Shown: positions 33,281 through 42,235 of the stretch, piece by piece
How positions within the stretch are numbered: the first letter of the stretch is position 1
Layout: every line of letters begins with the position of its first letter
NCBI RefSeq assembly: GCF_003664035.1
Contig: NZ_RCCK01000011.1
Location: forward strand, 372,001-436,000
Length of the DNA: 64,000 nucleotides
Direction of reading: 5' to 3'
DNA from: Pedobacter alluvionis
GTDB taxonomy: Bacteria > Bacteroidota > Bacteroidia > Sphingobacteriales > Sphingobacteriaceae
Notes under the pieces: model-generated
Told to the model about the DNA's origin: nothing
Seen by the model: the letters and a program-made list of their open reading frames with translations, nothing else
Database searches by the model: none
Position numbers and translations under genes: made by a program

Positions 33281-34690
33281 TTAAAACAAAATGGTATAAT
33301 TTAACTTAGTTCCAATAGCTACGATCATTTCTTTATAACCATCAACCGTTCTGATTACTGGTTTAGCAGCCCCATCAGCGAGTTGTATATAATAAGATTT
33401 ATCATCGATCAGATATAAACCTTTGGCTACTTCTTCAATATTGGAAGCGGTTGCCAACAAAAAATATAGGTCTTTTGATGGCTTATCAACAGCAATCTCT
33501 CTCGTTAAACCTTGTCCATTTTCCATCACTTTAACGGCGTCAGTAACATTTGTTCCGTTAATGATATATTTAAACTCCGGCCGATCCTGTTTATCCATTA
33601 CATAACCCTTGGTTCTGAAACCAGTACCAGTAGTATCAACAATCCATTTATCCTGATCGCCCGCTAATTTTGCAATGGCTAAAATTGGCTTTTTAGTAAA
33701 ACGGGTAACACTGCCCAAAGCACGTGAGGTACCATTTCCACGGCCATCCCACATTGGCGTAGCATCGATAAAATCGCCGTGCCATCCCTGCAATAATGTA
33801 CCATTATCTAAATCGTAGCTATAGGCAACTTTCTCTGGCCCACCTACCGAAATAGCGTGCACAGAGCGTACTCCAGGGGCTACATCAACAAAACTTCTGA
33901 TCATGTTGTTGCTTCCTGCTTCAATGTAAATTGGATCTGCCCCACCATTCTGGCTGGGTTTTGGAATTTCTGATAGTTCGCTGATCTGGATATTTCTGAA
34001 TGCTACAGAACCGTGATCGCCTTGCAAGCGTAAAGGTCCTTTTGCTTTTTCAGGTCCTGCAGCTCCTCTGGTTGCACCAAATAATTCAACATTTTCATGA
34101 ATCAGTACACCATTTAGTTCTGCACTGACGATTTTAGCATTTTGCGTTTTTTTTCCTGAAGCATCAAATTTTGGTGCCTGGAAGATAATTTTAATGTGCT
34201 GCCATAAACCTGGCGCTTTACTTACATTCTGACGGGGAGCAACACCACCAAATCCTTTATCGGCTTCCGGTTTGCTATCGTCCCAGCGTTGATAAATACC
34301 GCCATTGTTTGATGATGTGACATTTTTCAATCCCCATGCATCGTCAATCTGGATTTCATAATTACCTTGAAGATAAATGCCAGAATTTGTTCCTTTTGCT
34401 GTTAAATAATCTAATTCTACCGCTACATCACCATATTCATTTATGGTGTATAAATCAGACCCGGCTTTTTTCGCGGTAGATTGATTAACCAAAATCCCTT
34501 CACCTTTAGTTGTTTTTAAAACATTTTCGGCATTTAGATCGGCCACTACATTTTGGCCCAATGACCATGAATTTAAAGGATTTTTAAAGGCTGAAAGATC
34601 TTTGAGATCAATACGCTGGCCAAAGGCCAACAGGGTTCCGAAAAGCCAGCAAATGGCTGTAAAACCCGTCTTTAAGACGTTGATGTTCAT
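33281..34690 (-). CDS. secreted DUF1080 (3-keto-disaccharide hydrolase-like) protein with extra C-terminal domain
   Basis: A 469-residue exported protein (signal peptide to LAFGQ, about residue 24). Residues about 25-235 form a concanavalin-like DUF1080 domain (NSGIYLQGNYEIQIDDAWGL, GGVAPRQNVSKAPGLWQHIK). DUF1080 includes 3-keto-disaccharide hydrolases. The second half (about 245-469: IRSFVDVAPGVRSVHAISVG, WHGDFIDATPMWDGRGNGTS) is a beta-rich region of the sort I associate with proteins next to PVC-type cytochromes; its role is unknown. It precedes the propeller/cytochrome gene by 11 bp, which suggests an oxidise-then-cleave pair acting on glycosides. That is inference. Confidence 0.75.
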   Translation of the reverse strand: MNINVLKTGFTAICWLFGTLLAFGQRIDLKDLSAFKNPLNSWSLGQNVVADLNAENVLKTTKGEGILVNQSTAKKAGSDLYTINEYGDVAVELDYLTAKGTNSGIYLQGNYEIQIDDAWGLKNVTSSNNGGIYQRWDDSKPEADKGFGGVAPRQNVSKAPGLWQHIKIIFQAPKFDASGKKTQNAKIVSAELNGVLIHENVELFGATRGAAGPEKAKGPLRLQGDHGSVAFRNIQISELSEIPKPSQNGGADPIYIEAGSNNMIRSFVDVAPGVRSVHAISVGGPEKVAYSYDLDNGTLLQGWHGDFIDATPMWDGRGNGTSRALGSVTRFTKKPILAIAKLAGDQDKWIVDTTGTGFRTKGYVMDKQDRPEFKYIINGTNVTDAVKVMENGQGLTREIAVDKPSKDLYFLLATASNIEEVAKGLYLIDDKSYYIQLADGAAKPVIRTVDGYKEMIVAIGTKLNYTILF

Positions 34691-34744
34691 ATATTTGGTT
34701 TGTTAGTTTTAGCCATATTAAGGCCAATTATTACTTTAAAAATC

Positions 34745-34821
34745 AGACTGTATCATAAAGTGTAAACTAATCTGTCTTTTGACAGGCTCAGGATGACAAT
34801 TCTATTTTTATGATACAGTCT
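34745..34821. repeat. long stem-loop between GH92 and DUF1080 genes
   Basis: AGACTGTATCATAAA (34745-34759) and TTTATGATACAGTCT (34807-34821) are perfect 15-bp complements enclosing 47 bp. The loop holds TCTGTCTTTTGACAGGCTCA, then GGATGACA, similar to half of a CGTCAT-family repeat. It may attenuate or process the mRNA between the two genes. Confidence 0.5.
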
Positions 34822-34831
34822 TTATCTTTCT

Positions 34832-37120
34832 CTATTTTTCTGTTGATAATGAATAAGGGAAATCGGCTGGATTTGAACCTCTGGTTTTATTCGGCATTGC
34901 GGTCATATTAAAATTTAATACTGCACCTTTTTGTAAACCACTGTGGCTGATCCAGTTTTTAGAATATGGTTTACCATTCATTTGCAATGACTGAACATAA
35001 CGGTTGTTATCGCTATTGGCTGCTGCATTAATTACAACCGTTTTACCATTTTCTAAAGTAATGGTTACCTTTTTAAACAAAGGAGCACCTAAAACATACT
35101 GATCAACTGCTGGTGTTACCGGGTAAAAACCCATTGCCGAGAAAACATACCAGGCTGAAGTTTGTCCGTTATCTTCGTCACCGCAATATCCATCCGGAGT
35201 AGCTTTGTACATCCTGTTCATGGTTTCTCTCACCCAATACTGCGTTTTATAAGGCGCGCCACCGTAGTTATACAGGTAAATCATGTGCTGGATGGGTTGG
35301 TTACCATGTGCGTACTGGCCCATGTTTGCAATCTGCATTTCGCGGATTTCGTGAATTACACCACCGTAAGCACTCTCATCAAATACCGGAGGCATAGAGA
35401 AAACTGAATCCAGTTTGGTTACAAATTTACTATGTCCACCCATTAATTTGGCCAAACCATCTATATCCTGAAAAACAGACCAGGTATAGTGCCAGCTATT
35501 GCCTTCGGTAAACGCACCGCCCCATTTAAATGGACTGAAAGGGCTTTGGAAAGTTCCATCCTGATTTTTGCCACGCATTAAACCTGAAGCCGGATCGAAA
35601 AGATTCTTGTAGTTCATCGCTCTTTTCTTATAAATATCGATTTCTGATGCTGGTTTACCCAAAGCTCTTCCCAGTTGATAAATGGTAAAATCGTCATAAG
35701 AATATTCCAGGGTTTTAGCTGCATTTTCATTCTTTTTCACGTCGAAAGGTACATAACCCAATTCGTTGTAATATTTAACACCATCGCGACCTACGGCTTC
35801 CATCGGACCTTCGTTGTTTGCACCATGTTTTAATGCCTGCCATAACGTTTCGATGTCGTAACCACGCATACCTTTAATATAAGCATCAGAAACTACCGAA
35901 GCAGAGTTATTACCCACCATAATGTTTGCATAACCCGGACTGCTCCACTCTGGCAACCAACCACCTTCTTTGTAATCGTTGATTAATCCTTGTTGCATTT
36001 CCTTGTTAATTGAAGGATAAACCAGGTTTAAGAAAGGATATAATGCCCTAAAAGTATCCCAAAAACCTGTTCCAGCGAACATGTATCCTGGTAAAACCTG
36101 ACCGTTGTAAGGACTCCAGTGAACGATCTGGTTTTGTGCATCAATTTCGTATAATTTATTCGGGAAAAATAAGGTACGGTACATTGCCGAATAGAAAGTA
36201 CGGGTTTGATCAATCGTACCACCTTCAACTGCAATTTTGCTTAAGGTTTTGTTCCAGATTGCTCTGCCTTTTGCTTTAGTGGCATCGAAGCCATCGTTAG
36301 CCAGTTCTCTTTTTAGATTTAAATCGGCCTGCTCAAAACTGATAAATGAAGAAGCTACTTTAGCAATTACCTGCTCGCCTTTTTGTGTAGCAAAACCAAT
36401 AACGGCACCGGCATGATCGACAGTTAACTCTAAATCTTTATCGTTAAGTTTTTTATCATTCCAGGTTTTAGCCAATTTGAAATCTTTATTGAAATAAATT
36501 ACGAAGTAATTTTTGAAATTTTTAGGCAGTGGACCACGGGCATATTTAGTGGTATAACCGATAATTTTTCTTTCTGCAGGAATAATTTTAATGTAAGAAC
36601 CTTTATTCTGCGCATCTACTACCACATAAGCACTATCGGTTTTAGGGAAAGTAAACCTAAACTGGGCAGCACGTTCTGTTGGGGTAATTTCGGTGGTTAC
36701 ATCGGCATCTGCTAAATAAACACTGTAATAATATGGTTTAGAAACCTCTGCTTTATGGCTAAACCAACTTGCACGGTCATCATCAGTAAATCTTAATTTG
36801 CCAGTAACTGGCATGATAGAAAAAGCGCCGTAATCGTTCATCCAGGGCGAAGGCTGATGTGTTTGTTTAAAGCCGCGGATTTTGTCGGCATCGTAAACAT
36901 AGGCCCATCCATCTCCGTTTTTACCGGTTTGTGGAGACCACATGTTCATTCCCCATGGCAATCCGATTGCCGGGTAAGTATTTCCATTTGATAGATCTGG
37001 TTTTGAAGCTGTTCCCATCAATGGGTTAATCCAATCTACCGGATCTGTGATTTTGCCAATTGTTTGCGCGAAACTGGTTGATGCCGCGACACTCAATAAG
37101 GCGATAAATAATCTTTTCAT
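34832..37120 (-). CDS. GH92 family alpha-mannosidase (first copy)
   Basis: A 762-residue exported glycoside hydrolase (signal peptide to SFAQT, about residue 20) of family 92, calcium-dependent exo-alpha-mannosidases. Diagnostic blocks: NGNTYPAIGLPWGMNMWSPQ (46-65), GFWDTFR (352-358) and GDEDNGQTSAWYVFSAMGFY (647-666), which holds the acidic residues of the active site. GH92 enzymes trim alpha-1,2-, 1,3-, 1,4- or 1,6-mannose from N-glycans, yeast mannan and mannoproteins; the linkage cannot be fixed from this reading. Follows the BSP peptidase gene by 40 bp, probably same transcript. Confidence 0.93.
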   Translation of the reverse strand: MKRLFIALLSVAASTSFAQTIGKITDPVDWINPLMGTASKPDLSNGNTYPAIGLPWGMNMWSPQTGKNGDGWAYVYDADKIRGFKQTHQPSPWMNDYGAFSIMPVTGKLRFTDDDRASWFSHKAEVSKPYYYSVYLADADVTTEITPTERAAQFRFTFPKTDSAYVVVDAQNKGSYIKIIPAERKIIGYTTKYARGPLPKNFKNYFVIYFNKDFKLAKTWNDKKLNDKDLELTVDHAGAVIGFATQKGEQVIAKVASSFISFEQADLNLKRELANDGFDATKAKGRAIWNKTLSKIAVEGGTIDQTRTFYSAMYRTLFFPNKLYEIDAQNQIVHWSPYNGQVLPGYMFAGTGFWDTFRALYPFLNLVYPSINKEMQQGLINDYKEGGWLPEWSSPGYANIMVGNNSASVVSDAYIKGMRGYDIETLWQALKHGANNEGPMEAVGRDGVKYYNELGYVPFDVKKNENAAKTLEYSYDDFTIYQLGRALGKPASEIDIYKKRAMNYKNLFDPASGLMRGKNQDGTFQSPFSPFKWGGAFTEGNSWHYTWSVFQDIDGLAKLMGGHSKFVTKLDSVFSMPPVFDESAYGGVIHEIREMQIANMGQYAHGNQPIQHMIYLYNYGGAPYKTQYWVRETMNRMYKATPDGYCGDEDNGQTSAWYVFSAMGFYPVTPAVDQYVLGAPLFKKVTITLENGKTVVINAAANSDNNRYVQSLQMNGKPYSKNWISHSGLQKGAVLNFNMTAMPNKTRGSNPADFPYSLSTEK

Positions 37121-37160
37121 TTGTTGTGTTTGTGTTTTTTATATGCTTGTATTTATTTTC

Positions 37161-37832
37161 CTAAACTTGAGAATTTTTAACGTAATCTGCCCAAAGTGCA
37201 TCCAAATCTTTACCTGTTAATTTTGTCCAGATATCTTTGGTATAGGTATGGTCTCTTAAAGAAGCATCAACGGTTTTGATAATTCCTGGTTTTACGCTTT
37301 TTTCCATCCAGGCGAAAAAACCTGCAGTAATGCGGTAACTATTTGTATAGCTATGATCTGGTTTCAGCGCAGGAAGTGACCATTTAGCACCTGCATTGTC
37401 TACACCAAATTTATAGCGGGCATAATCTGCAATACCTTCTGTTAACCAACCTGGCCCAACGCTCCTGCCATAATCCTGCACAATGTGCATTACTTCGTGG
37501 GTAACCACGTCAATATCTTCGGGATGTTTAATCATCCAGATGGAACTGAAGGTTACTTTTCCATCAGCGGTTGCGGCAACGCCATCATAAGCAGTATCAA
37601 CAAAAAATTTTACTAATTTTATGGTTGATGGATTGTATTCTTTTGCCAGTTTTGGATAAACATCAAAAAAGGTCTTAATTAAGCGCTTTTTCAGTTGTGG
37701 ATCCAGCGCCGCAAAATTACTATCGAACGATAAGGTATAACCGTTCTTTTTAGTAATTTCCTGTGCCTTTAGTTGAAATGAAAATGCCGAAACAAGCATT
37801 ATAAAAATCGAAAGAATAGCTGTTTTTTTCAT
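37161..37832 (-). CDS. secreted basic secretory protein (BSP)-family metallopeptidase-like protein
   Basis: A 223-residue exported protein (signal peptide to about residue 24). It matches the plant basic secretory protein family, thought to be zinc peptidases: VVTHEVMHIVQDYG carries HExxH at 112-116, followed by GWLTEGIADYARYKFG, which would supply the third ligand. It is a close relative of the C-terminal two thirds of the protein encoded at 38310-39290. A LacI-type operator candidate lies 61 bp upstream of its start, so it probably heads the BSP-GH92-DUF1080-cytochrome operon. Confidence 0.8.
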   Translation of the reverse strand: MKKTAILSIFIMLVSAFSFQLKAQEITKKNGYTLSFDSNFAALDPQLKKRLIKTFFDVYPKLAKEYNPSTIKLVKFFVDTAYDGVAATADGKVTFSSIWMIKHPEDIDVVTHEVMHIVQDYGRSVGPGWLTEGIADYARYKFGVDNAGAKWSLPALKPDHSYTNSYRITAGFFAWMEKSVKPGIIKTVDASLRDHTYTKDIWTKLTGKDLDALWADYVKNSQV

Positions 37833-37892
37833 TTATCTGTGTTATTATTATTTTGGTTAGCGTGTTTAGTTCTGCAAAATAAATATAATATG

Positions 37893-37904
37893 TAAAACGT
37901 TTTA
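37893..37904. promoter_or_regulatory. LacI-type operator TAAAACGTTTTA upstream of the BSP-GH92 operon
   Basis: Perfect 12-bp palindrome in ATGTAAAACGTTTTAGTAAA, 61 bp upstream of the BSP gene start. Same core as 46459-46480, 46555-46566 and 52687-52702. The CG-centred even palindrome is typical of LacI/GalR family operators, and a LacI-family gene is in the locus (52768-53772). Confidence 0.7.
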
Positions 37905-38025
37905 GTAAATGATCAAAAATTTTACTTTAGTGATGATTATTTTTACAAACGCGCACTGGAGGAGGTCAGTTTATTTGCACATACCTTGTAAAGCTTAGCT
38001 TCTTTGTAAATTTCTTTTAAGCGGT

Positions 38026-38216
38026 CGTCATTTCGAACGGAGTGCAACGCAGTCAAAAACCACGGAGTACTCAGCGAAGCTAAATCTTTCTATGTAGATC
38101 TCTCCATTCCACTGCGTTCCAGTCGAGATGACGATCGTTTTGTTAAGTAGTCATCCTGAGCGGAGTCGAAGGATCTCCATTCTTCTGCTTTTCATCCGAT
38201 AGCTATCGAGATGACG
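38026..38216. repeat. two adjacent CGTCAT/ATGACG palindromic repeats
   Basis: 38026-38133 begins CGTCATTTCGAACGGAGTGC and ends CGTTCCAGTCGAGATGACG; 38150-38216 begins GTCATCCTGAGCGGAGTCGA and ends CTATCGAGATGACG. They fill most of the 477-bp gap between the two BSP-like genes, the rest of which holds the operator at 37893 and a hairpin at 38256. No gene is seen in the gap. Confidence 0.6.
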
Positions 38217-38255
38217 ACCGTTCTATGCAAATCTTTTTTGTAATGTTCCTCCTAA

Positions 38256-38305
38256 AGAGAAGTCAAGTTTTATGGCAAGTGTGCTATTCAAAACTTGACT
38301 TCTCT
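38256..38305 (-). terminator. 16-bp stem-loop downstream of the second BSP-like gene
   Basis: AGAGAAGTCAAGTTTT (38256-38271) and AAAACTTGACTTCTCT (38290-38305) are perfect complements with an 18-nt loop. It starts 5 bp past the stop of the gene at 38310. No T-run follows, so it could be a terminator or an mRNA 3'-end stabiliser. Confidence 0.55.
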
Positions 38306-38309
38306 ATAA

Positions 38310-39290
38310 TTACTTTTTGCTGCTATAAGTAAGGCTTACTTTTTGAGGTTCTTTACTATAATCTTCCCAAAGCTGATCTAGTGTTTTTCCGGTTAAGGAA
38401 GTCCACGATTGTTCGCTGTACTGGTGTGCCCTTAATTGCTGGTCTAAAGCAGCGACTAAACCAGGTTTTACATTTTGCTCCAACCAGGCAAAAAAGCGCG
38501 CGGTAATCCGGTAACTATTGGTATAACTCTGTTTTGCATTATAGTCTGGCAAACTCCATTTCGACCCTACATTATCTACGCCATATTTATAGCGCACATA
38601 ATCGGCGATTCCTTCAGTTAACCAAACCGGACCGGCACTATAGCCATAACCCTGCACAATATGCATGGTTTCGTGTGTTACCACATCAATATCGGTTGGG
38701 TGTGCTTTCATGTAACCAGCACTAAATAAAATTCTATTTCCGCTTGCTTCTGCAACTGCTTTATACGCTGTATCTACCACAAAAAGCACATCGTGTGTAG
38801 ATTTATCGTTAAATGTTTTAACCAAGGTTGGATAGATTTCGAAATAAGTATCAATTAACTTCTTCCTTACTGTTGGATCTAAATTCGGGTCTTTACTAAT
38901 AAATGTTAATTCATAACCTTTATGTTTTTCTTTACTGTAAGAAAACCAGTTTTTTGAAAGTGCTGTAAATAATTCCTTTTGGATTTTCTTTTGTGATTTG
39001 TTTTTAACCCATTTACTGTTTACTTTAATTTCTCCGGCTTTAGCCTGTATTGTTGTAGTTCCTTCTGTTACTAAATCTAACACTACATTTCTTGTGGTCC
39101 GGTATCCATCTGCCTGGGCAAATTCTGGGTAAACCTGAAAAAAAGCTGCCTTAAGTTTAGCATCTACAATGGCATTGGTTGCGCTATCTTTATCGTTAAT
39201 GGTGACCTTGTACTCTCTTTCTCTATTTTGAGCGAAAGTATTAGCACTTATAAAAGATATAAACGCGAAAATTAATAACTTCTTAATCAT
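38310..39290 (-). CDS. secreted BSP-family metallopeptidase-like protein with duplicated N-terminal half-domain
   Basis: A 326-residue exported protein (signal peptide to NTFAQ, residue about 21). Residues about 124-320 form a complete BSP domain with HETMH at 206-210 and VWLTEGIADYVRYKYG. The preceding part (about 36-115, LKAAFFQVYPEFAQADGYRT and onward) lines up with the first half of the same domain (LIDTYFEIYPTLVKTFNDKS and onward) but has lost the HExxH. The Met at 39290 is chosen because it directly starts a signal peptide. Paralogue of 37161-37832. Likely co-transcribed with the upstream lipoprotein gene 39363. Confidence 0.78.
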   Translation of the reverse strand: MIKKLLIFAFISFISANTFAQNREREYKVTINDKDSATNAIVDAKLKAAFFQVYPEFAQADGYRTTRNVVLDLVTEGTTTIQAKAGEIKVNSKWVKNKSQKKIQKELFTALSKNWFSYSKEKHKGYELTFISKDPNLDPTVRKKLIDTYFEIYPTLVKTFNDKSTHDVLFVVDTAYKAVAEASGNRILFSAGYMKAHPTDIDVVTHETMHIVQGYGYSAGPVWLTEGIADYVRYKYGVDNVGSKWSLPDYNAKQSYTNSYRITARFFAWLEQNVKPGLVAALDQQLRAHQYSEQSWTSLTGKTLDQLWEDYSKEPQKVSLTYSSKK

Positions 39291-39315
39291 GATCTTTTGT
39301 GTGGGTTTTGAAAGT

Positions 39316-39348
39316 AGAAATGATTTTGCTGTTGGCAAAATCATTTCT
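39316..39348 (-). terminator. stem-loop after the HEIGH lipoprotein gene
   Basis: AGAAATGATTTTGC / GCAAAATCATTTCT, a perfect 14-bp stem with a 5-nt loop, 15 bp past the stop at 39363. The T-run after it on the minus strand is poor, so read-through to the BSP gene is likely. Confidence 0.45.
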
Positions 39349-39362
39349 ATAGTATATTGTAT

Positions 39363-40334
39363 TTAATATGTGATGGCTGGAAAATCGGTTTTAGCCTTTG
39401 TCAGCATAGGGGCCCAGTCTGCTCCTTTTTCGTCCTTCGGTCCAAAAGCCGTTAATGCCAGTGGTGCCAAATCTGCTTGCGCTGCACCGCTCCAAAAGTG
39501 AATAAATTCACCAAAATTCATTTTCCGGGTATATTGTTGATAGCTTTTATCTTGTACAGTGAGTTGTTGTTTAGGAAATTGTTGAGACAATAAGGTAAAG
39601 AAGCCATTTAAAACCTTTGCTTTACCATAGTTATCATAAATCGGAAGAAACCAATTTTTGAACCATTGTGTTCCTGCCTTAGGGTAACTGTCAGTAACAG
39701 TCATCATTTTATTATACCAACGTTGTGCATCGGCAGTTCTGTTTAAACCTAAATACACATCGTATTGATAAATCTCCATCCACTTACTATCATGCCAGAT
39801 ATCGAAAGCCGGCGATTCTTTTACTCCTTTTGATGCTCCTTCAACGATGTGACCGATTTCGTGGGTAGACAAATCAATATCATTATCAATGCCGGTAGTC
39901 CAGGCATCGAGACTACTGGCACCGCAATCGGTTACGTTTCTGTAATCATGATTTGCACTTAGATAAGTATCTGGATGACCTCCGCTATATTTACCTGCAT
40001 GATAAATTACAAATAAGCGGCTATCATCTCCAAACTTGCCGTAAGTTTTTTTGGTATAGTTCCAGGCTTCTGCCATGTATGTTTTTGGCCATGCGATAGT
40101 TGGTTTAACATCTCCATCGTAATAAACCACTACGCTGGTATCATAATAAACCCGGCTTAACAATTGCAGATGCTCAAACCAATGCTCCTTCCATGTTTTA
40201 GGTGGCGCATCTGGTGGATCTACACTTTCTACCAACGACGGCGCGGGCTTTACGGTTTCTAGTGGTGCTTTTTTACTGTTGCAAGCCAATACAGCAAATA
40301 GTACAATTGCCGATAACGATAAAATATTTTTCAT
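39363..40334 (-). CDS. secreted lipoprotein with HExxH metallopeptidase motif
   Basis: A 323-residue lipoprotein (lipobox VLFAVLAC, Cys18, then a Pro-rich spacer to about residue 45). STHEIGHIVEGASKG places HExxH at 158-162, so a zinc peptidase is likely, but the domain does not match a family I can name. Other visible features are a preceding DCGASSLDAWTTGIDNDIDL segment and a helical C terminus (NWFLPIYDNYGKAKVLNGFF). The Met at 40334 is chosen because it starts the signal peptide; an upstream Met adds 14 residues without a purpose. It follows the susD-like gene after a terminator and precedes the BSP gene, giving three putative proteases in a row. Confidence 0.65.
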   Translation of the reverse strand: MKNILSLSAIVLFAVLACNSKKAPLETVKPAPSLVESVDPPDAPPKTWKEHWFEHLQLLSRVYYDTSVVVYYDGDVKPTIAWPKTYMAEAWNYTKKTYGKFGDDSRLFVIYHAGKYSGGHPDTYLSANHDYRNVTDCGASSLDAWTTGIDNDIDLSTHEIGHIVEGASKGVKESPAFDIWHDSKWMEIYQYDVYLGLNRTADAQRWYNKMMTVTDSYPKAGTQWFKNWFLPIYDNYGKAKVLNGFFTLLSQQFPKQQLTVQDKSYQQYTRKMNFGEFIHFWSGAAQADLAPLALTAFGPKDEKGADWAPMLTKAKTDFPAITY

Positions 40335-40351
40335 AGCGCTAGTATTAATGT

Positions 40352-40384
40352 TAAAAAAAAGCACCGGGTGAAACACCCGGTGCT
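40352..40384 (-). terminator. strong terminator after the first susD-like gene of the locus
   Basis: Perfect 11-bp GC-rich stem AGCACCGGGTG / CACCCGGTGCT, loop AAA, followed on the minus strand by eight T. It lies 9 bp past the susD stop and 18 bp before the next gene start, so it would cut expression of the downstream proteases relative to susCD. Confidence 0.9.
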
Positions 40385-40392
40385 ATATGTAT

Positions 40393-42225
40393 TTACCAGC
40401 CTGTATTTTGTACAATTACAGGAACTTTTTGAATTTCGCCATTTGGTATAGGCCATAAATAGTGTTTCTTTTGGAAAACCCGATTTTCGGTTACCACTGG
40501 TGTAAAAAATCCTGGTGCATTTTGGGTAATATTTAAGCCCTTGATCTGCGTATCGGTAGTTTCTGCAATTTTCCACTCCCTGGTATAGAAATAGCGGTCT
40601 AGTTCGAAAGCCAATTCAACACGTCTTTCCCTGCGGATCGCATCTCTCATATCGGTTGGTACAGGTAATGCACCAGCGCCACTTCCGTAAGGTGCTATAC
40701 CTGCTCTAACACGGATCTTGTTCAAATAAATCAAGATATCAGGATCTGAAGGATTCGACTCCTGTAATGCCTCGATATAATCTAAATAAATCTCTGCTAA
40801 TCTGATCATGGTAAAAATAGGTCTGCCCTCTGTCCAACCTGCAACAGTTAAGTGCTTTCTTGAAGTATAGCCTGTTTTAGTATAATCGTTGTTGGCAATA
40901 GCATTTTTGCCGGCATTACCGTTAAATTCAAAACTTGTGATAATATTTGATGATGGATTGATCCACTTACGGCCGCTATAGGTAATATTTGCATAAAAAC
41001 GAGGCTCGCGGTTAACATACATATTGCTGATTGTCCTTGGTCCGTCCTGATCATTCGGATCTGGCGCCTGATAGGCCGAGGTACCATTTGCAGTATAAGC
41101 CGGATCATTTTCAATTGGTAACCCATTTGCTGTAAAATAAGCATCTACCAATTGTTGCGAAGGAGACAGAAAAGATCCGCCTTTATCGCCATCGGAAGCA
41201 CCGTTGTGATTTGGTGCCAATGAATATTGATAAAGCGTAACATCACCTCCCCTACCAAAAATAATTTCTGAGTTCCAACCGTTCAAAAATACATCTCTTG
41301 TAGCAATGAAAGCCCTGTTAAAAGCATTATCCGGCAAACCGGCAGGGGTAGCAGCAACATTATAAAGTGCATAATTTGCATAACGCGAGTTCGTTAAAAA
41401 TGCTTTTGCAGCAGTTGCCACTTTTGTCCATTTTGCAACATCAGCAGTTTGGCTGATTAATTGTTTACCATCCTGGTTTTTAAGACTGGCATAATCGGTG
41501 TTTCCATTAAATAATGGACGTGCAGCGGTTAATAATGCTTTTATTTTGTAGGCATCAGCAACTGAAGCAGTAATATGTCCATAATCCTGGCTCGCTTGTG
41601 GTGTTGCAGGTAAACGCGAGCTTGCTGCATCTAATTCGCTTACAATATAATCGATACATTCATCCATTGAATTACGTGGCTTACTGATTTCCGGTAGCGG
41701 AGCATCAGATGCGACTGGATCATTGCCCAATAGAATTACTGGGCCATACTGCCTCACTAAATAATAGTAATAAATGGCCCTTAAAGCCCTGGCTTCGCTG
41801 TAGTAACGGTTAACAATATCAATTCCACCAAGGTTACAATCAGTACACCTGTTAATATTCGCCATAAAAGAACTGGCAGATTGTATTCCTTGATAAAACC
41901 TTTGCCAGTGGTAGTTTACTGCTCCACTGGTTGCATCCCATGCACCCGAATTTACGTTTTCGCTAAAGTTTGGCAAGGTATAATCCGCCTCATCAGAAGC
42001 AGCTGTCCATGGGCCTATGTTTCCAATTGCTGACGGTGAGCGGTCCTGATCCTGATCCGGGAGTGTAGAATAAACGTTTGCCAATGCCTGATCGACAGTA
42101 GACTTTTTTTCGTACATCTGATCGAAGGTTAGCCTATCATCAGGTACTTGATTTAAAAATTTCTTACAGCCATAATTACCAACGATCAGTAATGCGCCAA
42201 CTGTATATATCAATATTTTTTTCAT
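40393..42225 (-). CDS. SusD/RagB-family lipoprotein (large locus, pair 1)
   Basis: A 610-residue lipoprotein with lipobox VGNYGCKKFL (Cys about 20). SusD features: YYSEARALRAIYYYYLVRQYG in the helical repeat region and RRERRVELAFELDRYFYTREWK near the C terminus, ending in WPIPNGEIQKVPVIVQNTGW. It should bind the glycan or glycopeptide at the surface and hand it to the SusC barrel encoded 10 bp upstream. The gene for an F5/8-type-C lipoprotein precedes the pair. Confidence 0.93.
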   Translation of the reverse strand: MKKILIYTVGALLIVGNYGCKKFLNQVPDDRLTFDQMYEKKSTVDQALANVYSTLPDQDQDRSPSAIGNIGPWTAASDEADYTLPNFSENVNSGAWDATSGAVNYHWQRFYQGIQSASSFMANINRCTDCNLGGIDIVNRYYSEARALRAIYYYYLVRQYGPVILLGNDPVASDAPLPEISKPRNSMDECIDYIVSELDAASSRLPATPQASQDYGHITASVADAYKIKALLTAARPLFNGNTDYASLKNQDGKQLISQTADVAKWTKVATAAKAFLTNSRYANYALYNVAATPAGLPDNAFNRAFIATRDVFLNGWNSEIIFGRGGDVTLYQYSLAPNHNGASDGDKGGSFLSPSQQLVDAYFTANGLPIENDPAYTANGTSAYQAPDPNDQDGPRTISNMYVNREPRFYANITYSGRKWINPSSNIITSFEFNGNAGKNAIANNDYTKTGYTSRKHLTVAGWTEGRPIFTMIRLAEIYLDYIEALQESNPSDPDILIYLNKIRVRAGIAPYGSGAGALPVPTDMRDAIRRERRVELAFELDRYFYTREWKIAETTDTQIKGLNITQNAPGFFTPVVTENRVFQKKHYLWPIPNGEIQKVPVIVQNTGW

Positions 42226-42235
42226 TCTTTTTATT

